Assembly: GCA_003281185.1 (NCBI GenBank)
Contig: QCCS01000013.1
Span: 1 to 38,145, forward strand
DNA: 38,145 nt
Direction of reading: 5' to 3'
Source: Prochlorococcus sp. AG-347-M15
GTDB lineage: Bacteria > Cyanobacteriota > Cyanobacteriia > PCC-6307 > Cyanobiaceae
In this document: positions 25,885 through 34,394 of the stretch, piece by piece
Position numbering within the stretch: position 1 is the first letter of the stretch
Layout: each line of letters begins with the position of its first letter
Made by a program: the position numbers and the translations under genes
Notes under the pieces: model-generated
The model's database searches: none
What the model was told of the DNA's origin: nothing
Seen by the model: the letters and a program-made list of their open reading frames with translations, nothing else

Positions 25885-26658
25885 ATGTTTCCAGCAGACC
25901 TCGTTAAGTATAAAGAAAAATCTCAAAAAATTATTGCTCTTACCGCTTGGGACTCCATATCTGGATCTATTGCAGAACAAGCTAATGTTGATATTGTCTT
26001 GATAGGAGATTCTCTAGCAATGGTCTGTTTAGGATACAAATCCACATTGCCATTAACTTTAGAAAACATAATTTACCATACTAATGCTGTTTCAAGAGGG
26101 TTTAAAAAGAAAATTGAAGATCAACCTTTAGTCGTCTCCGACATGCCATTTCTTACTTACCAATGTGGAGAGGATAAAGCTGTGGAATATGCCGGAAAAA
26201 TAATTCAAAGCACTTACGCAAAAGCTGTAAAGATAGAAGGAGCTGAACCAGAAATACAAAAAGTTATTTCTAGATTAATAAGAATGGGAATTCCTGTTAT
26301 GGGTCATATTGGGCTTACACCACAAAGCTATTTAAATCTAGGATTAAAAAAACAAGGAGAAAGCCTAGAAAGCCAAGAAAAAATCAAAAAAGAGGCTTTT
26401 ATTTTAGAAAAATTAGGATGTTTTTCAATAGTCTTAGAACATATCCCTGAGTTGCTTGCTAAAGAAATACAAAATAATTTAACAATTCCAACGATAGGTA
26501 TTGGTGCAGGTAATTATTGCGATGGGCAAGTAAGAGTTACTGCAGATTTGTTAGGTCTTAATGATTATCAACCACCATTTTGCCAACCGATTATTCAAGG
26601 TAAGAATTTATTTAAAGATAAATTAAAAGATTGGGTAGCTTCTGAAAGACTTAATTAA
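25885..26658 (+). CDS. panB: 3-methyl-2-oxobutanoate hydroxymethyltransferase
   Basis: First dedicated step of pantothenate (and so coenzyme A) synthesis: transfer of a hydroxymethyl group from methylenetetrahydrofolate to 2-oxoisovalerate. It shows 'IALTAWDSISGSIAEQ', 'VLIGDSLAMVCLGYKST', 'VVSDMPFLTYQ', 'KAVKIEGA' and 'MGHIGLTPQSYLNLG', and near the end 'IPTIGIGAGNYCDGQV'. These cover the metal- and ketopantoate-binding residues. The 257-residue length is normal. It overlaps the convergent HemW-like gene by 8 bases. Its substrate comes from the branched-chain pathway that also uses ilvC. Confidence 0.95.
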   Translation: MFPADLVKYKEKSQKIIALTAWDSISGSIAEQANVDIVLIGDSLAMVCLGYKSTLPLTLENIIYHTNAVSRGFKKKIEDQPLVVSDMPFLTYQCGEDKAVEYAGKIIQSTYAKAVKIEGAEPEIQKVISRLIRMGIPVMGHIGLTPQSYLNLGLKKQGESLESQEKIKKEAFILEKLGCFSIVLEHIPELLAKEIQNNLTIPTIGIGAGNYCDGQVRVTADLLGLNDYQPPFCQPIIQGKNLFKDKLKDWVASERLN

Positions 26659-27874
26659 TCCTATCCCACCATATAAACATTGAAATAATAATTTGATTGC
26701 TTAGCTCCATTCCTTTTGGATCACTTAAAAAGAATCTATTTCCCTTTCTCACTAATAGACCACTTTCAAGGAAACTTTCCCATTCTTTAAGCAATTTACT
26801 TAAGTTTCTTTCGAATTTTCTGTTTCCCCAGTGTTGTTCTTTAAAAACCTCATGGATATCTATACCCTCTTTGAGTCTTAATCCCAACATTATTTTCTCA
26901 TCGAGTTCTTTATAGACATAGTCTTTATTAATTAAAGATGAATCTAGATTTATTTCGTATTGACTATTTACCCATTTTTTATATTCTTTACTAACTCTTG
27001 GTCTAGTTAATTTTTCCCCCCAAGGTGAACTAGTAGAACCTTGTCCAAAACTCCACCAGCCTGATCCACTCCAATAAACTCTATTGTGCCTGGATTGATG
27101 ACCAGGAAGACAATAGTTTGAGATTTCATATCTTGAGTATCCTGAGTTTTTTAAAATTAAATAGGTAGATTCGCCATTTTTAAAAGCCTCTTCATCATTT
27201 GGGAGTTTTAATTTTCCTGAATTAACTAACTTTTTAAAAACAGTTCCATTTTCAATATTTAAATCGTAAATGGATATGTGCGGTGGTGAAAAAGTTATTG
27301 CTTTTTTTAAGTCATCTTGCCATTCTTTAAATCCACTAAGTGGCAAGTTTTGAATTAAATCTAAGCTCCAGCTTTTTATTAACCCAGAATCATATTCTCT
27401 CTGCAACCATAAACAAGATTTTTCAGCATCTTCTCTCAGATGACGCCTTCCCGACTTTTGAAGTATCTGATTATTAAAACTTTGTACTCCAAGACTAAAT
27501 CTATTTATCCCAGCATTGATAAATCCATAAAGATCATTTTGATTAAAACTAGCTGGATCAACCTCCATAGTGATTTCAGCGCCATAGTCAATTCCATAAT
27601 TTTCTTTAAAAAGATCTATTAATTCTTTGATTTGTTTAGGATCCAAAATTGATGGTGTACCACCACCTATATAAATTGTAGAAAGAGATGATTTGTGCTC
27701 AATTGACAATATTTCTCTACTTAAAAAGTGCAAATATTCTTTAACGGTTTTGCTTCCATAACCTTGTAAAGTTTCAACTTTATTTCCAAGTGGAATAACT
27801 GCAAAATCACAATAAAAGCATCTTCTATGGCAAAAGGGAATGTGTACATAAGCACTTCTTGGAAAATTATTCAT
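26651..27874 (-). CDS. HemW-like radical SAM protein (annotated in many genomes as oxygen-independent coproporphyrinogen III oxidase)
   Basis: Radical SAM protein with the cluster cysteines C15, C19 and C22 in 'YVHIPFCHRRCFYCDF', followed by 'IYIGGGTPSIL', 'EITMEVDPASF' and 'RFSLGVQSFNNQILQKSGRRH', and the C-terminal HemN-like domain ('EKIMLGLRLKEGIDI'). The motif starts close to the N-terminus, and the long N-terminal extension of true HemN is absent. This favours HemW, a haem chaperone, over the oxidase, but sequence alone does not settle it. The ATG start is at 27874. The gene overlaps panB by 8 bases. Confidence 0.85.
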   Translation of the reverse strand: MNNFPRSAYVHIPFCHRRCFYCDFAVIPLGNKVETLQGYGSKTVKEYLHFLSREILSIEHKSSLSTIYIGGGTPSILDPKQIKELIDLFKENYGIDYGAEITMEVDPASFNQNDLYGFINAGINRFSLGVQSFNNQILQKSGRRHLREDAEKSCLWLQREYDSGLIKSWSLDLIQNLPLSGFKEWQDDLKKAITFSPPHISIYDLNIENGTVFKKLVNSGKLKLPNDEEAFKNGESTYLILKNSGYSRYEISNYCLPGHQSRHNRVYWSGSGWWSFGQGSTSSPWGEKLTRPRVSKEYKKWVNSQYEINLDSSLINKDYVYKELDEKIMLGLRLKEGIDIHEVFKEQHWGNRKFERNLSKLLKEWESFLESGLLVRKGNRFFLSDPKGMELSNQIIISMFIWWDRIN

Positions 27875-27970
27875 AATCTAAATATATTTTTAAGCTCCAA
27901 AAAAGTATTAAGGATCTAAAAAAATAAAATCTTTATTTACTCAATTAATAAATCCTAGTAGATTATAGAT

Positions 27971-29080
27971 ATGACAGATATCATAGTATTAATTTTATTT
28001 GTATTGTCTGGAGCTGCTTCAGGATGGCTTGGGGTTGACTTATTGCCAGTCGACATACTCAAACAGGTGTCTAATGTAGAGGGTTTTAGAATTGTTTTAG
28101 CCATAATAGGTTTTTTTGTAGGCTTAGCAGCAGGTTTTGTATTCCTTCAACTTAGAAAGACGTTTCTTGATCAAATAAGAACAATGCCTACAGACTTATT
28201 AATAAGTAGATCAGTTGGCTTAATTTTAGGATTACTTGTTGCAAATCTGCTACTTGCTCCAATACTATTGATACCCTTCCCTAGAGAAGTTTTTTTTGCA
28301 AAACCCCTATCAGCTATATTAAGCAATATTTTCTTTGGCGTGCTTGGTTATAAGTTAGCAGATACCCATGGAAGGACATTATTAAGATTATTCAATCCAA
28401 ATAATACTGATGCATATTTAGTTAATGAGGGAATTCTCCCTGCTGCAAGTCCAAAAATTCTTGATACTAGTGTAATTATTGATGGCAGAATTAATGGCTT
28501 ATTAAGTTGTGGATTATTGGAAGGACAATTAATTGTTGCTCAAAGTGTAATTGATGAATTACAAACTTTAGCTGATTCCAGCAGTAATGAAAAAAGGTCT
28601 AAAGGCAGAAGAGGTCTTAAATTATTAAAAGAACTAAGAGATTTATATGGTAGAAGACTTGTAATAAACCCAACAAAATATGAAGGTAATGGAGTAGATG
28701 AAAAACTCTTGAAAATTACTGAGGATATGACAGGGACTTTAATCACCGCTGATTATAATCTCTCTCAGATTGCTGAAGTTAAAGAATTAAAAGTTATGAA
28801 TTTGAGTGATTTAGTTATTGCTTTAAGGCCAGAAGTTCAGCCTGGTGAATCACTTAATATAAAAATTGTGAGAGAAGGTAAAGAAAAAATGCAAGGTATT
28901 GGATATTTAGATGATGGAACAATGGTTGTTATTGATGAGGCAAAGAATTTTGTGGGAAGTAGATTAGATATTGTCATCACAGGGGCATTACAAACTCCAA
29001 CTGGAAGAATGGTCTTTGGAAAACTAATGAATAATCCAGAGTCAAACAAATCTTTTAAATCACCAGCGACACAGGGCTAA
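27971..29080 (+). CDS. Membrane-anchored PIN-TRAM domain protein (YacL-like)
   Basis: A 369-residue protein with about four hydrophobic segments in the first 125 residues (for example 'IVLILFVLSGAASGWLG' and 'SVGLILGLLVANLLLAPILL'), then a PIN nuclease-fold domain from about 160 to 275 ('ILDTSVIIDGRINGLLSCG', 'VIDELQTLADSSSNEKRSKG', 'LITADYNLSQIAEVKEL') with the acidic residues expected in its active site, and a TRAM domain from about 285. The same architecture is common in cyanobacteria and Gram-positive bacteria. RNA cleavage or binding is the likely activity, but no target is known. It stands alone, 42 bases before clpR. Confidence 0.88.
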   Translation: MTDIIVLILFVLSGAASGWLGVDLLPVDILKQVSNVEGFRIVLAIIGFFVGLAAGFVFLQLRKTFLDQIRTMPTDLLISRSVGLILGLLVANLLLAPILLIPFPREVFFAKPLSAILSNIFFGVLGYKLADTHGRTLLRLFNPNNTDAYLVNEGILPAASPKILDTSVIIDGRINGLLSCGLLEGQLIVAQSVIDELQTLADSSSNEKRSKGRRGLKLLKELRDLYGRRLVINPTKYEGNGVDEKLLKITEDMTGTLITADYNLSQIAEVKELKVMNLSDLVIALRPEVQPGESLNIKIVREGKEKMQGIGYLDDGTMVVIDEAKNFVGSRLDIVITGALQTPTGRMVFGKLMNNPESNKSFKSPATQG

Positions 29081-29122
29081 ATCAAGCTAGAATCAAATCA
29101 ATCTTAATTTTGTGATACACAA

Positions 29123-29785
29123 ATGACTGTATCTGCACCTTATTACGGCGAAAACACCGTAATGAGGACCCCTCCTCCTGATCTTCCCTCGCTTTTACTA
29201 AAAGAGAGAATAGTCTACCTAGGCTTACCATTATTTTCAGATGATGATTCAAAAAGACAACTTGGTATGGATGTTACTGAGCTAATCATTGCTCAACTTC
29301 TATACCTAGAGTTTGAGGATCCAGAAAAACCTATCTTCTTCTACATTAATTCAACAGGAACAAGTTGGTACACTGGTGATGCAGTTGGATTTGAAACAGA
29401 GGCTTTCGCTATCTGCGACACAATAAGCTACATTAAACCTCCAGTACACACAATATGTATCGGACAAGCAATGGGTACAGCTGCAGTTATCCTTTCATCT
29501 GGAACGAAGGGACAAAGAGCGGCTCTTCCGCATGCATCTATTGTTTTACATCAACCTATAAGCGGAGCAAGAGGTCAAGCAACCGATATTCAAATAAGAG
29601 CTGAAGAAGTTTTGAAAAATAAAAAGTCAATGCTGGAAATTCTATCTCGCAATACTGGGAAGACTATCGAAGAACTCTCAAAAGATTCTGACAGGATGAG
29701 TTATCTCAACCCTCAAGAAGCCCTAGACTATGGAGTTATCGATAAAATACTTTCGAGTCAAAAAGATTTACCAAATAAAATTTAA
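29123..29785 (+). CDS. clpR: ClpR, inactive paralogue of the Clp protease proteolytic subunit
   Basis: A ClpP-fold subunit that joins ClpP in a mixed ring. At the place of the catalytic serine the sequence '[12 protein letters not shown]' has Gly where ClpP has Ser (compare '[13 protein letters not shown]' in the next gene), so this subunit cannot cleave. The His-region is kept ('[13 protein letters not shown]'). An insertion-like stretch ('[20 protein letters not shown]') differs from ClpP and is typical for ClpR. At 220 residues it is slightly longer than ClpP. It is 26 bases upstream of clpP, the known clpR-clpP3 arrangement of cyanobacteria and plastids. Confidence 0.93.
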   Translation: MTVSAPYYGENTVMRTPPPDLPSLLLKERIVYLGLPLFSDDDSKRQLGMDVTELIIAQLLYLEFEDPEKPIFFYINSTGTSWYTGDAVGFETEAFAICDTISYIKPPVHTICIGQAMGTAAVILSSGTKGQRAALPHASIVLHQPISGARGQATDIQIRAEEVLKNKKSMLEILSRNTGKTIEELSKDSDRMSYLNPQEALDYGVIDKILSSQKDLPNKI

Positions 29786-29811
29786 CTCTCACTAACAACT
29801 ATTTTAAAATT

Positions 29812-30423
29812 ATGCCAATAGGAACTCCAAGCGTGCCTTACAGACTTCCCGGAAGTCAATACGAAAGGTGGGTTGACATTTATACAAGACTAGGTGTTGA
29901 AAGAATTCTTTTTCTTGGACAAGAAGTAAATGATGGTATTGCTAATAGCCTAGTTGCACAAATGCTTTATTTAGATTCTGATGACAATTCCAAACCTATC
30001 TACCTTTATATCAATAGCCCAGGAGGATCAGTAACTGCTGGCTTGGCAATTTATGACACTATCAAATACGTAAAAAGTGATGTAGTAACAATATGCGTTG
30101 GCCTTGCAGCCTCTATGGGTGCATTTCTATTAGCCGCTGGCACAAAAGGTAAAAGAGTTGCTTTGCCTCATAGCAGAATAATGATTCATCAACCCCTTGG
30201 AGGAACATCTCAACGTCAAGCAAGTGATATTGAAATAGAAGCTAAGGAAATTCTAAGAATTAAAGATATGTTAAATATGTCTATGGCAGATATGACAGGT
30301 CAATCATTTGAGAAAATTGAGAAAGATACTGATAGGGATTATTTTCTAAGTGCGGAAGAGGCAAAAAACTATGGCTTAATTGATAGAGTAATCACACATC
30401 CAAGCGAAGCAAATCAGTCTTAA
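29812..30423 (+). CDS. clpP: ATP-dependent Clp protease proteolytic subunit
   Basis: Active serine protease subunit of the Clp complex. The triad is intact: S101 in '[16 protein letters not shown]', H126 in '[11 protein letters not shown]', and D176 in '[15 protein letters not shown]'. '[18 protein letters not shown]' is a further family signature. The 203-residue length is normal and there is no long propeptide. It probably pairs with the upstream ClpR and with a ClpC-type ATPase encoded elsewhere. It would be the ClpP3-type paralogue by position. Confidence 0.96.
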   Translation: MPIGTPSVPYRLPGSQYERWVDIYTRLGVERILFLGQEVNDGIANSLVAQMLYLDSDDNSKPIYLYINSPGGSVTAGLAIYDTIKYVKSDVVTICVGLAASMGAFLLAAGTKGKRVALPHSRIMIHQPLGGTSQRQASDIEIEAKEILRIKDMLNMSMADMTGQSFEKIEKDTDRDYFLSAEEAKNYGLIDRVITHPSEANQS

Positions 30424-30507
30424 ATTTTCTAAATAAATATTTTAATTTTCATTTTTAAATTAATAATTTCTTGGTTTATTTACACCTTTAATGTCTAGAA
30501 TATTAAT

Positions 30508-30513
30508 TATAAA
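30508..30513 (+). promoter_or_regulatory. Possible -10 element of ilvC
   Basis: TATAAA 20 bases upstream of the ilvC ATG, with predicted transcription start near 30520. No clear -35 or operator was seen in the 110-base gap. Confidence 0.35.
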
Positions 30514-30533
30514 ATGCAAAGAAGCTACAACTA

Positions 30534-31523
30534 ATGACCCAACTCTATTACGACACGGATGCAGATCTAAGTCTTTTAAATAATAAAACAATTGCGATTA
30601 TTGGATATGGTTCACAAGGTCACGCACATGCCCTTAATCTTAAAGATAGCGGCATAAATGTAATTGTTGGATTATATAAAGGAAGTAAGTCTGAAAGCAA
30701 AGCTATTAGCGATGGTCTACAAGTGTTTAGTGTTTCCGAAGCTTGCGCAAAAGCAGACTGGATCATGATTCTCCTCCCAGATGAGTTTCAGAAAGATGTT
30801 TACCTCAAGGAAATAGAACCAAACTTAAAAGAAGGAAAGATATTAAGTTTTGCTCATGGCTTTAATATAAGATTCGGACTTATCAAACCTCCTAGTTTTG
30901 TGGATGTTGTAATGATTGCACCAAAAGGACCTGGACATACTGTTCGTTGGGAATATCAGAATGGTCAAGGTGTTCCTGCACTGTTCGCAGTTGAGCAGGA
31001 TTCTTCTGGAAGTGCAAGATCATTGGCGATGGCTTATGCCAAAGGTATTGGAGGAACACGCGCTGGAATACTTGAAACAAATTTCAAAGAAGAAACAGAA
31101 ACTGATTTATTTGGCGAACAGGCGGTATTATGCGGAGGTTTATCAGAACTTGTTAAATCAGGCTTTGAAACTCTTGTAGAGGCAGGGTATCAACCAGAGC
31201 TTGCATACTTCGAGTGTTTACATGAAGTCAAACTTATTGTTGATTTAATGGTGAAGGGAGGCTTATCTCAAATGAGAGATTCCATTTCCAATACCGCAGA
31301 ATATGGAGATTATGTAAGTGGTAAAAGACTTATCAATAGTGATACAAAGAAAGAAATGCAGAAAATCCTAAAAGATATTCAAGATGGAACTTTCGCTAAG
31401 AATTTTGTGGAAGAATGCGATAAAAACAAACCCTTAATGACAAAATTAAGAGAAGAGAACTCAGAACATGAGATTGAGAAAGTAGGTAAAGGTCTACGCT
31501 CGATGTTCAGTTGGCTGAAATAA
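30534..31523 (+). CDS. ilvC: Ketol-acid reductoisomerase (NADP+)
   Basis: Second step of valine and isoleucine synthesis: alkyl migration and NADPH reduction of acetolactate. It shows the NADPH site '[19 protein letters not shown]', '[12 protein letters not shown]', and the metal-binding region '[20 protein letters not shown]'. Then comes '[16 protein letters not shown]' and '[12 protein letters not shown]', completing the class I (short) form. At 329 residues it has normal length. The TTG start of cbiB lies inside its last codons, so the two overlap by 13 bases in different frames. The product 2-oxoisovalerate feeds panB, also in this window. Confidence 0.96.
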   Translation: MTQLYYDTDADLSLLNNKTIAIIGYGSQGHAHALNLKDSGINVIVGLYKGSKSESKAISDGLQVFSVSEACAKADWIMILLPDEFQKDVYLKEIEPNLKEGKILSFAHGFNIRFGLIKPPSFVDVVMIAPKGPGHTVRWEYQNGQGVPALFAVEQDSSGSARSLAMAYAKGIGGTRAGILETNFKEETETDLFGEQAVLCGGLSELVKSGFETLVEAGYQPELAYFECLHEVKLIVDLMVKGGLSQMRDSISNTAEYGDYVSGKRLINSDTKKEMQKILKDIQDGTFAKNFVEECDKNKPLMTKLREENSEHEIEKVGKGLRSMFSWLK

Positions 31524-32536
31524 ATTTATTTTTAATATTCCTTGGATCTATTGGTTTTGATTTATTGATCGGCGATCCAAGATTCTTAATCCACCCTGTT
31601 CAAGTAATTGGCTTTTACATAAAAAAAATATCTGATTACCTCATAAAAAATTTTGGAAAAAATAAAAATATATTGTTTTGGGGAGGTTTAATCTTAACTA
31701 TATCAACCATTGGAATGAGTTTTGGTTTAGGGAAATTAATAGAACTCAGTTATGTGCAATCAAGAAATAATTTTTTGGGTGGATTGTTAATTCTTTTTGG
31801 ACTTTCAAGTTGTATTGCAACTAAGGGGCTTATTTCAAGTGTGAAAGAGATCGCAGAGCTAATAGAACGCGAAAAAATTAATGACCAAAATAAAAGAATA
31901 ATAAAAGAGAAGGTACAAAGGATAGTAAGTAGGGATGTAAGTTCATCCTCTTTAGAACATCTTTTAAGATCAAGTACAGAGAGTCTTACCGAAAATTCTG
32001 TTGATGGAATATTTGGGCCATTATTTTGGATTTTTATTGGAATTGTTTTTATGAAATTTTCAATTTTTCTACCAGGCCCTTTATCACTTGGTTTTTCTTA
32101 TAAAGCCATAAGTACTTTAGATTCAATGTTAGGTTACAAATATGATTATTTTAGATATTTAGGTTTTTTCAGTGCAAAAATCGAAGATATTTTTACGTTT
32201 ATTCCTTCAAGATTAGTTTTAATAACATTACCTTTAGTTAGTCCCAAAATTTATGAGTATGGATTTATCATAAAAAAAAGTTATCTTGATGGTAAAAAAT
32301 ATGATTCACCTAATGCTGGGATTTCAGAAGCTATATTTGCTTATATTTCAGGTATAAAATTAGGTGGAAAAAGTAAATATAAAAATGAGATTATTGAAAA
32401 GCCAATAATCAATGCGAATGGAGATAGTTGCACTGGAGAAAAAATTAAATTAATTTGTAAATTAATTTTGAGATTACAATTTTTATGGATAATAATTTTT
32501 TTCTTAATTTTTCTTATAATTTCGACTTTAATTTAA
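31511..32536 (+). CDS. cbiB: Adenosylcobinamide-phosphate synthase
   Basis: Membrane enzyme that attaches aminopropanol (phosphate) to adenosylcobyric acid in (pseudo)cobalamin synthesis. It shows '[20 protein letters not shown]' near the N-terminus, '[20 protein letters not shown]', '[16 protein letters not shown]', '[20 protein letters not shown]' and '[21 protein letters not shown]', all family motifs, with several hydrophobic segments and a membrane-spanning C-terminus. The start is TTG at 31511, 13 bases inside the end of ilvC. The 341-residue length is slightly longer than usual. No cobalamin riboswitch was seen upstream. Confidence 0.92.
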   Translation: MAEINLFLIFLGSIGFDLLIGDPRFLIHPVQVIGFYIKKISDYLIKNFGKNKNILFWGGLILTISTIGMSFGLGKLIELSYVQSRNNFLGGLLILFGLSSCIATKGLISSVKEIAELIEREKINDQNKRIIKEKVQRIVSRDVSSSSLEHLLRSSTESLTENSVDGIFGPLFWIFIGIVFMKFSIFLPGPLSLGFSYKAISTLDSMLGYKYDYFRYLGFFSAKIEDIFTFIPSRLVLITLPLVSPKIYEYGFIIKKSYLDGKKYDSPNAGISEAIFAYISGIKLGGKSKYKNEIIEKPIINANGDSCTGEKIKLICKLILRLQFLWIIIFFLIFLIISTLI

Positions 32537-32581
32537 TATTAAATTAGTTTTAAAATTATTAGAATAAACAATAAAAATTCT

Positions 32582-32827
32582 ATGCAAGATAACAGCTCTC
32601 CAATAGAAAATCAAAATGATGATTTTACTAATAAGCCATCCACCGATAATGAATACTCAAAATGGGTAGATAATCAGGGGGATGAAGTAAAGAATGTTTT
32701 TGGATTTAATAGCAGTGCTGAACTTGTAAATGGTAGAGCAGCAATGATCGGATTCTTAATGCTCATATTAACCGAGTTAGTTTTTAGCGGCAGACCCGTA
32801 ACTTCTTCAATTTTTGGTATTAATTAA
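32582..32827 (+). CDS. High-light-inducible protein (Hli/Scp), CAB-like
   Basis: A one-helix chlorophyll-binding stress protein of the LHC superfamily. The signature 'ELVNGRAAMIGFLMLIL' is at about residues 55-71, with the Glu and Asn-Gly-Arg needed for chlorophyll binding. Before it is a polar, Asp/Asn-rich N-terminus of about 45 residues. The 81-residue length fits the longer Hli forms. It starts 45 bases after cbiB, and a TAGAAT hexamer at 32560-32565 may be its -10 element. An unknown membrane protein follows after 2 bases. Confidence 0.93.
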   Translation: MQDNSSPIENQNDDFTNKPSTDNEYSKWVDNQGDEVKNVFGFNSSAELVNGRAAMIGFLMLILTELVFSGRPVTSSIFGIN

Positions 32828-32829
32828 AA

Positions 32830-33042
32830 ATGGAAGCAAAAAAATCTAATCCAATAAAAGTATTCTTATACATATCTGTATGGGTAATTATTTGGGGCAC
32901 TTTAGGATCTTTGATCGATTTTCCTCTATATACAAATAAAATCTACTTAGAAGGAAGCATATATCAATACCTTACTTTCACAGTTACAGCGATAATTTCT
33001 ATTATATCTGCAAAGTTTTTTTATAAGAAAATTGATTTATAA
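32830..33042 (+). CDS. Small two-helix membrane protein of unknown function, next to hli
   Basis: A 70-residue protein with two hydrophobic segments ('VFLYISVWVIIWGTLGSLI' and 'YLTFTVTAIISIISAKFFY') and a basic C-terminus. I do not recognise the family. It follows the hli gene after two bases on the same strand, so it is likely co-expressed with it and may act in the same membrane. It overlaps the next gene on the other strand by 6 bases at the 3' ends. Confidence 0.7.
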   Translation: MEAKKSNPIKVFLYISVWVIIWGTLGSLIDFPLYTNKIYLEGSIYQYLTFTVTAIISIISAKFFYKKIDL

Positions 33043-33294
33043 AAACTTGTACCTAAATTTCTTAATAATTTTTGCTGGTTCTTTACTTTCATTGGACTCG
33101 TAAAGTATCCATTGATGAGTTTCAGTATCATGATCACAACCATAATTTCCAGATAGATTATCGTAACTTGAAAGATATGAGTGACAATTTTGGTCTGCCT
33201 CAAAAGCGGAGTCATACCCTGTCAGAAAATATATCAAAAATAGAACAGTTATTAACAAAAAAAATACTTGAGAAACTAAATTAACTACCTTCAT
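33037..33294 (-). CDS. Small membrane-anchored protein of unknown function
   Basis: An 85-residue protein: an N-terminal hydrophobic anchor ('FFLLITVLFLIYFLTGY'), then a polar domain with two cysteines ('NCHSYLSSYDNLSGNYGCD') and a basic end. The cysteines could form a disulfide if the domain is outside the cytoplasm. I do not recognise the family. Two other frames are open over the same bases, but lack the anchor-plus-domain pattern. The ATG start is at 33294. Confidence 0.6.
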   Translation of the reverse strand: MKVVNLVSQVFFLLITVLFLIYFLTGYDSAFEADQNCHSYLSSYDNLSGNYGCDHDTETHQWILYESNESKEPAKIIKKFRYKFL

Positions 33295-33352
33295 AGAATA
33301 TTCTAAAATTTAAATATATCATCTAATAAAATTTTTCGATCTAAAAATATAG

Positions 33353-33616
33353 CTAACGACCAACATTAAATACAAAGTCGTGGAATTCTTGATTATTCAA
33401 ATAAAGGATAACTAGCAATAATAAAATAATATTTAAGCCTATTACTATTGATCCAAAAATATTTATTTGTTTTTTACCTGGCAAAGTGTAAGTAAATTTT
33501 TTGCCTTTAAGAAAACCAGCTAAGCCTTTTTTTTCTTTTTTTATTTCTTTTATTTGAGTATTTTGAGTATTTTGAGTATTATTATTAACTTCATTATCAG
33601 AAAAACCTTTTACCAT
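33353..33616 (-). CDS. Small protein with C-terminal membrane segment, unknown function
   Basis: An 87-residue protein. The polar, Asn/Gln-rich N-terminus contains a threefold NTQ repeat. A Lys-rich middle ('EIKKEKKGLAGFLKGKKF') is followed by one membrane segment ('IFGSIVIGLNIILLLLVIL') and a short tail. The membrane-proximal lysines suggest that the N-terminus is cytoplasmic. No family recognised. It lies 58 bases from the preceding gene on the same strand. Confidence 0.65.
   Translation of the reverse strand: MVKGFSDNEVNNNTQNTQNTQIKEIKKEKKGLAGFLKGKKFTYTLPGKKQINIFGSIVIGLNIILLLLVILYLNNQEFHDFVFNVGR
33556..33582. repeat. Three 9-bp tandem units within a small membrane protein gene
   Basis: The unit GAGTATTTT is present about three times in a row (third copy partial) and, read on the minus strand, encodes Asn-Thr-Gln three times. 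The 9-base unit keeps the frame, so copy number could vary without frameshift. Confidence 0.7.
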
Positions 33617-33670
33617 TTTAAATTAAATAACAAATTTATAATATTCCAAAAAAATTAATTATTTTAATAA

Positions 33671-33982
33671 TTAACAATTTTTAATCACATATGGGATCAT
33701 TAATGAATTTTTCTCATTTGAGGAATTATAAAAAAAATAAGCTTTAATAATTTCCGTTTGTAGCCCCAATAAACTAGATTGACATTTGAATCTATTTTGG
33801 TCAAATACTACTAATTGAAGTTTTTCTATTTCAGAAACTAATTCTTTACATACTTGGGTTCCAGAATCATTAAAACAATCAATAGATTGTTTTAAAATCT
33901 TAGACTTTGTTGGTATTGTTTCTGCCATAAGGAAATTTGATGATAATAAAAATTTTAAGAATAAAATAGTTAAAAATTTCAT
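33671..33982 (-). CDS. Small exported protein of unknown function
   Basis: A 103-residue protein with a likely signal peptide ('MKFLTILFLKFLLSSNFLMA', cleavage after 'LMA'). The mature part has four cysteines ('SIDCFNDSGTQVCKELV', 'FKCQSSLLG' and a C-terminal 'IKNC'), an even number suited to disulfides in the periplasm. I recognise no family. It stands 54 bases upstream of the 87-residue protein gene on the same strand. Confidence 0.65.
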   Translation of the reverse strand: MKFLTILFLKFLLSSNFLMAETIPTKSKILKQSIDCFNDSGTQVCKELVSEIEKLQLVVFDQNRFKCQSSLLGLQTEIIKAYFFYNSSNEKNSLMIPYVIKNC

Positions 33983-34058
33983 TACTTTTTAAGATTTCAA
34001 AATTTTGGATTCTCCTACAGGAATTTTGCTCATTAAGCTAATTACATTTTATTGCGCT

Positions 34059-34088
34059 AAAAAAAAAGATGCCCCAAAAGAGCACCTT
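34059..34088 (-). terminator. Rho-independent terminator of the HU gene
   Basis: On the minus strand AAGGTGCTC, a TTTT loop and GGGGCATCTT form a stem using two G-T wobbles, followed by a run of T. The wobbles only pair in the minus-strand RNA, so the terminator acts for hup, about 30 bases past its stop. Confidence 0.75.
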
Positions 34089-34118
34089 GTTTTTAAGAGA
34101 AGAAATAGATTAAAAAGA

Positions 34119-34394
34119 TTACCCTTGAACTCTATCCTTAAAAAGTTTACCTGCAGAGAATGTTGGAACTCTTTTAGCGGGTATTGCAATTTTTTCGCCT
34201 GTCTTAGGGTTTAATCCCTGTCTTGCAGAACGATCTCTTGGTTCGAAAGAACCAAATCCTAGTATAGAGACTTTTTTGCCTTCCACTACTGAATCAACAA
34301 TAGTTTCAATAGCTGCATCAACAACTAAAGAAACATCAGTTTTTGTGAGCTCTGTACGAGCTGCTACAAGATTTACTAAATCAGCTTTGTTCAT
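34119..34394 (-). CDS. hup: DNA-binding protein HU
   Basis: Histone-like dimeric protein that bends and compacts DNA. It shows the N-terminal helices ('MNKADLVNLVAARTELTKTD'), 'VSILGFGSFEPRDRSARQG' and 'NPKTGEKIAIPAKRVPTFSA', with the DNA-intercalating proline in 'RQGLNPKTG'. At 91 residues it has standard length. It is transcribed alone on the minus strand and ends at a clear terminator. An inverted repeat (TCGAG, 8 bases, CTCGA) lies at 34436-34453, about 45 bases upstream of its start. Confidence 0.97.
   Translation of the reverse strand: MNKADLVNLVAARTELTKTDVSLVVDAAIETIVDSVVEGKKVSILGFGSFEPRDRSARQGLNPKTGEKIAIPAKRVPTFSAGKLFKDRVQG

Noticed and set aside
33021..33215. 64-residue minus-strand ORF
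   Set aside because: It is a shifted frame of the 85-residue gene and overlaps its neighbour more deeply.
33072..33284. 70-residue plus-strand ORF over the small anchored protein
   Set aside because: Two antisense frames overlap here. The minus-strand 85-residue ORF has an N-terminal anchor and paired cysteines; this one has no recognisable organisation.
34005..34214. 69-residue plus-strand ORF
   Set aside because: It runs through the terminator and the 3' part of the HU gene in antisense.
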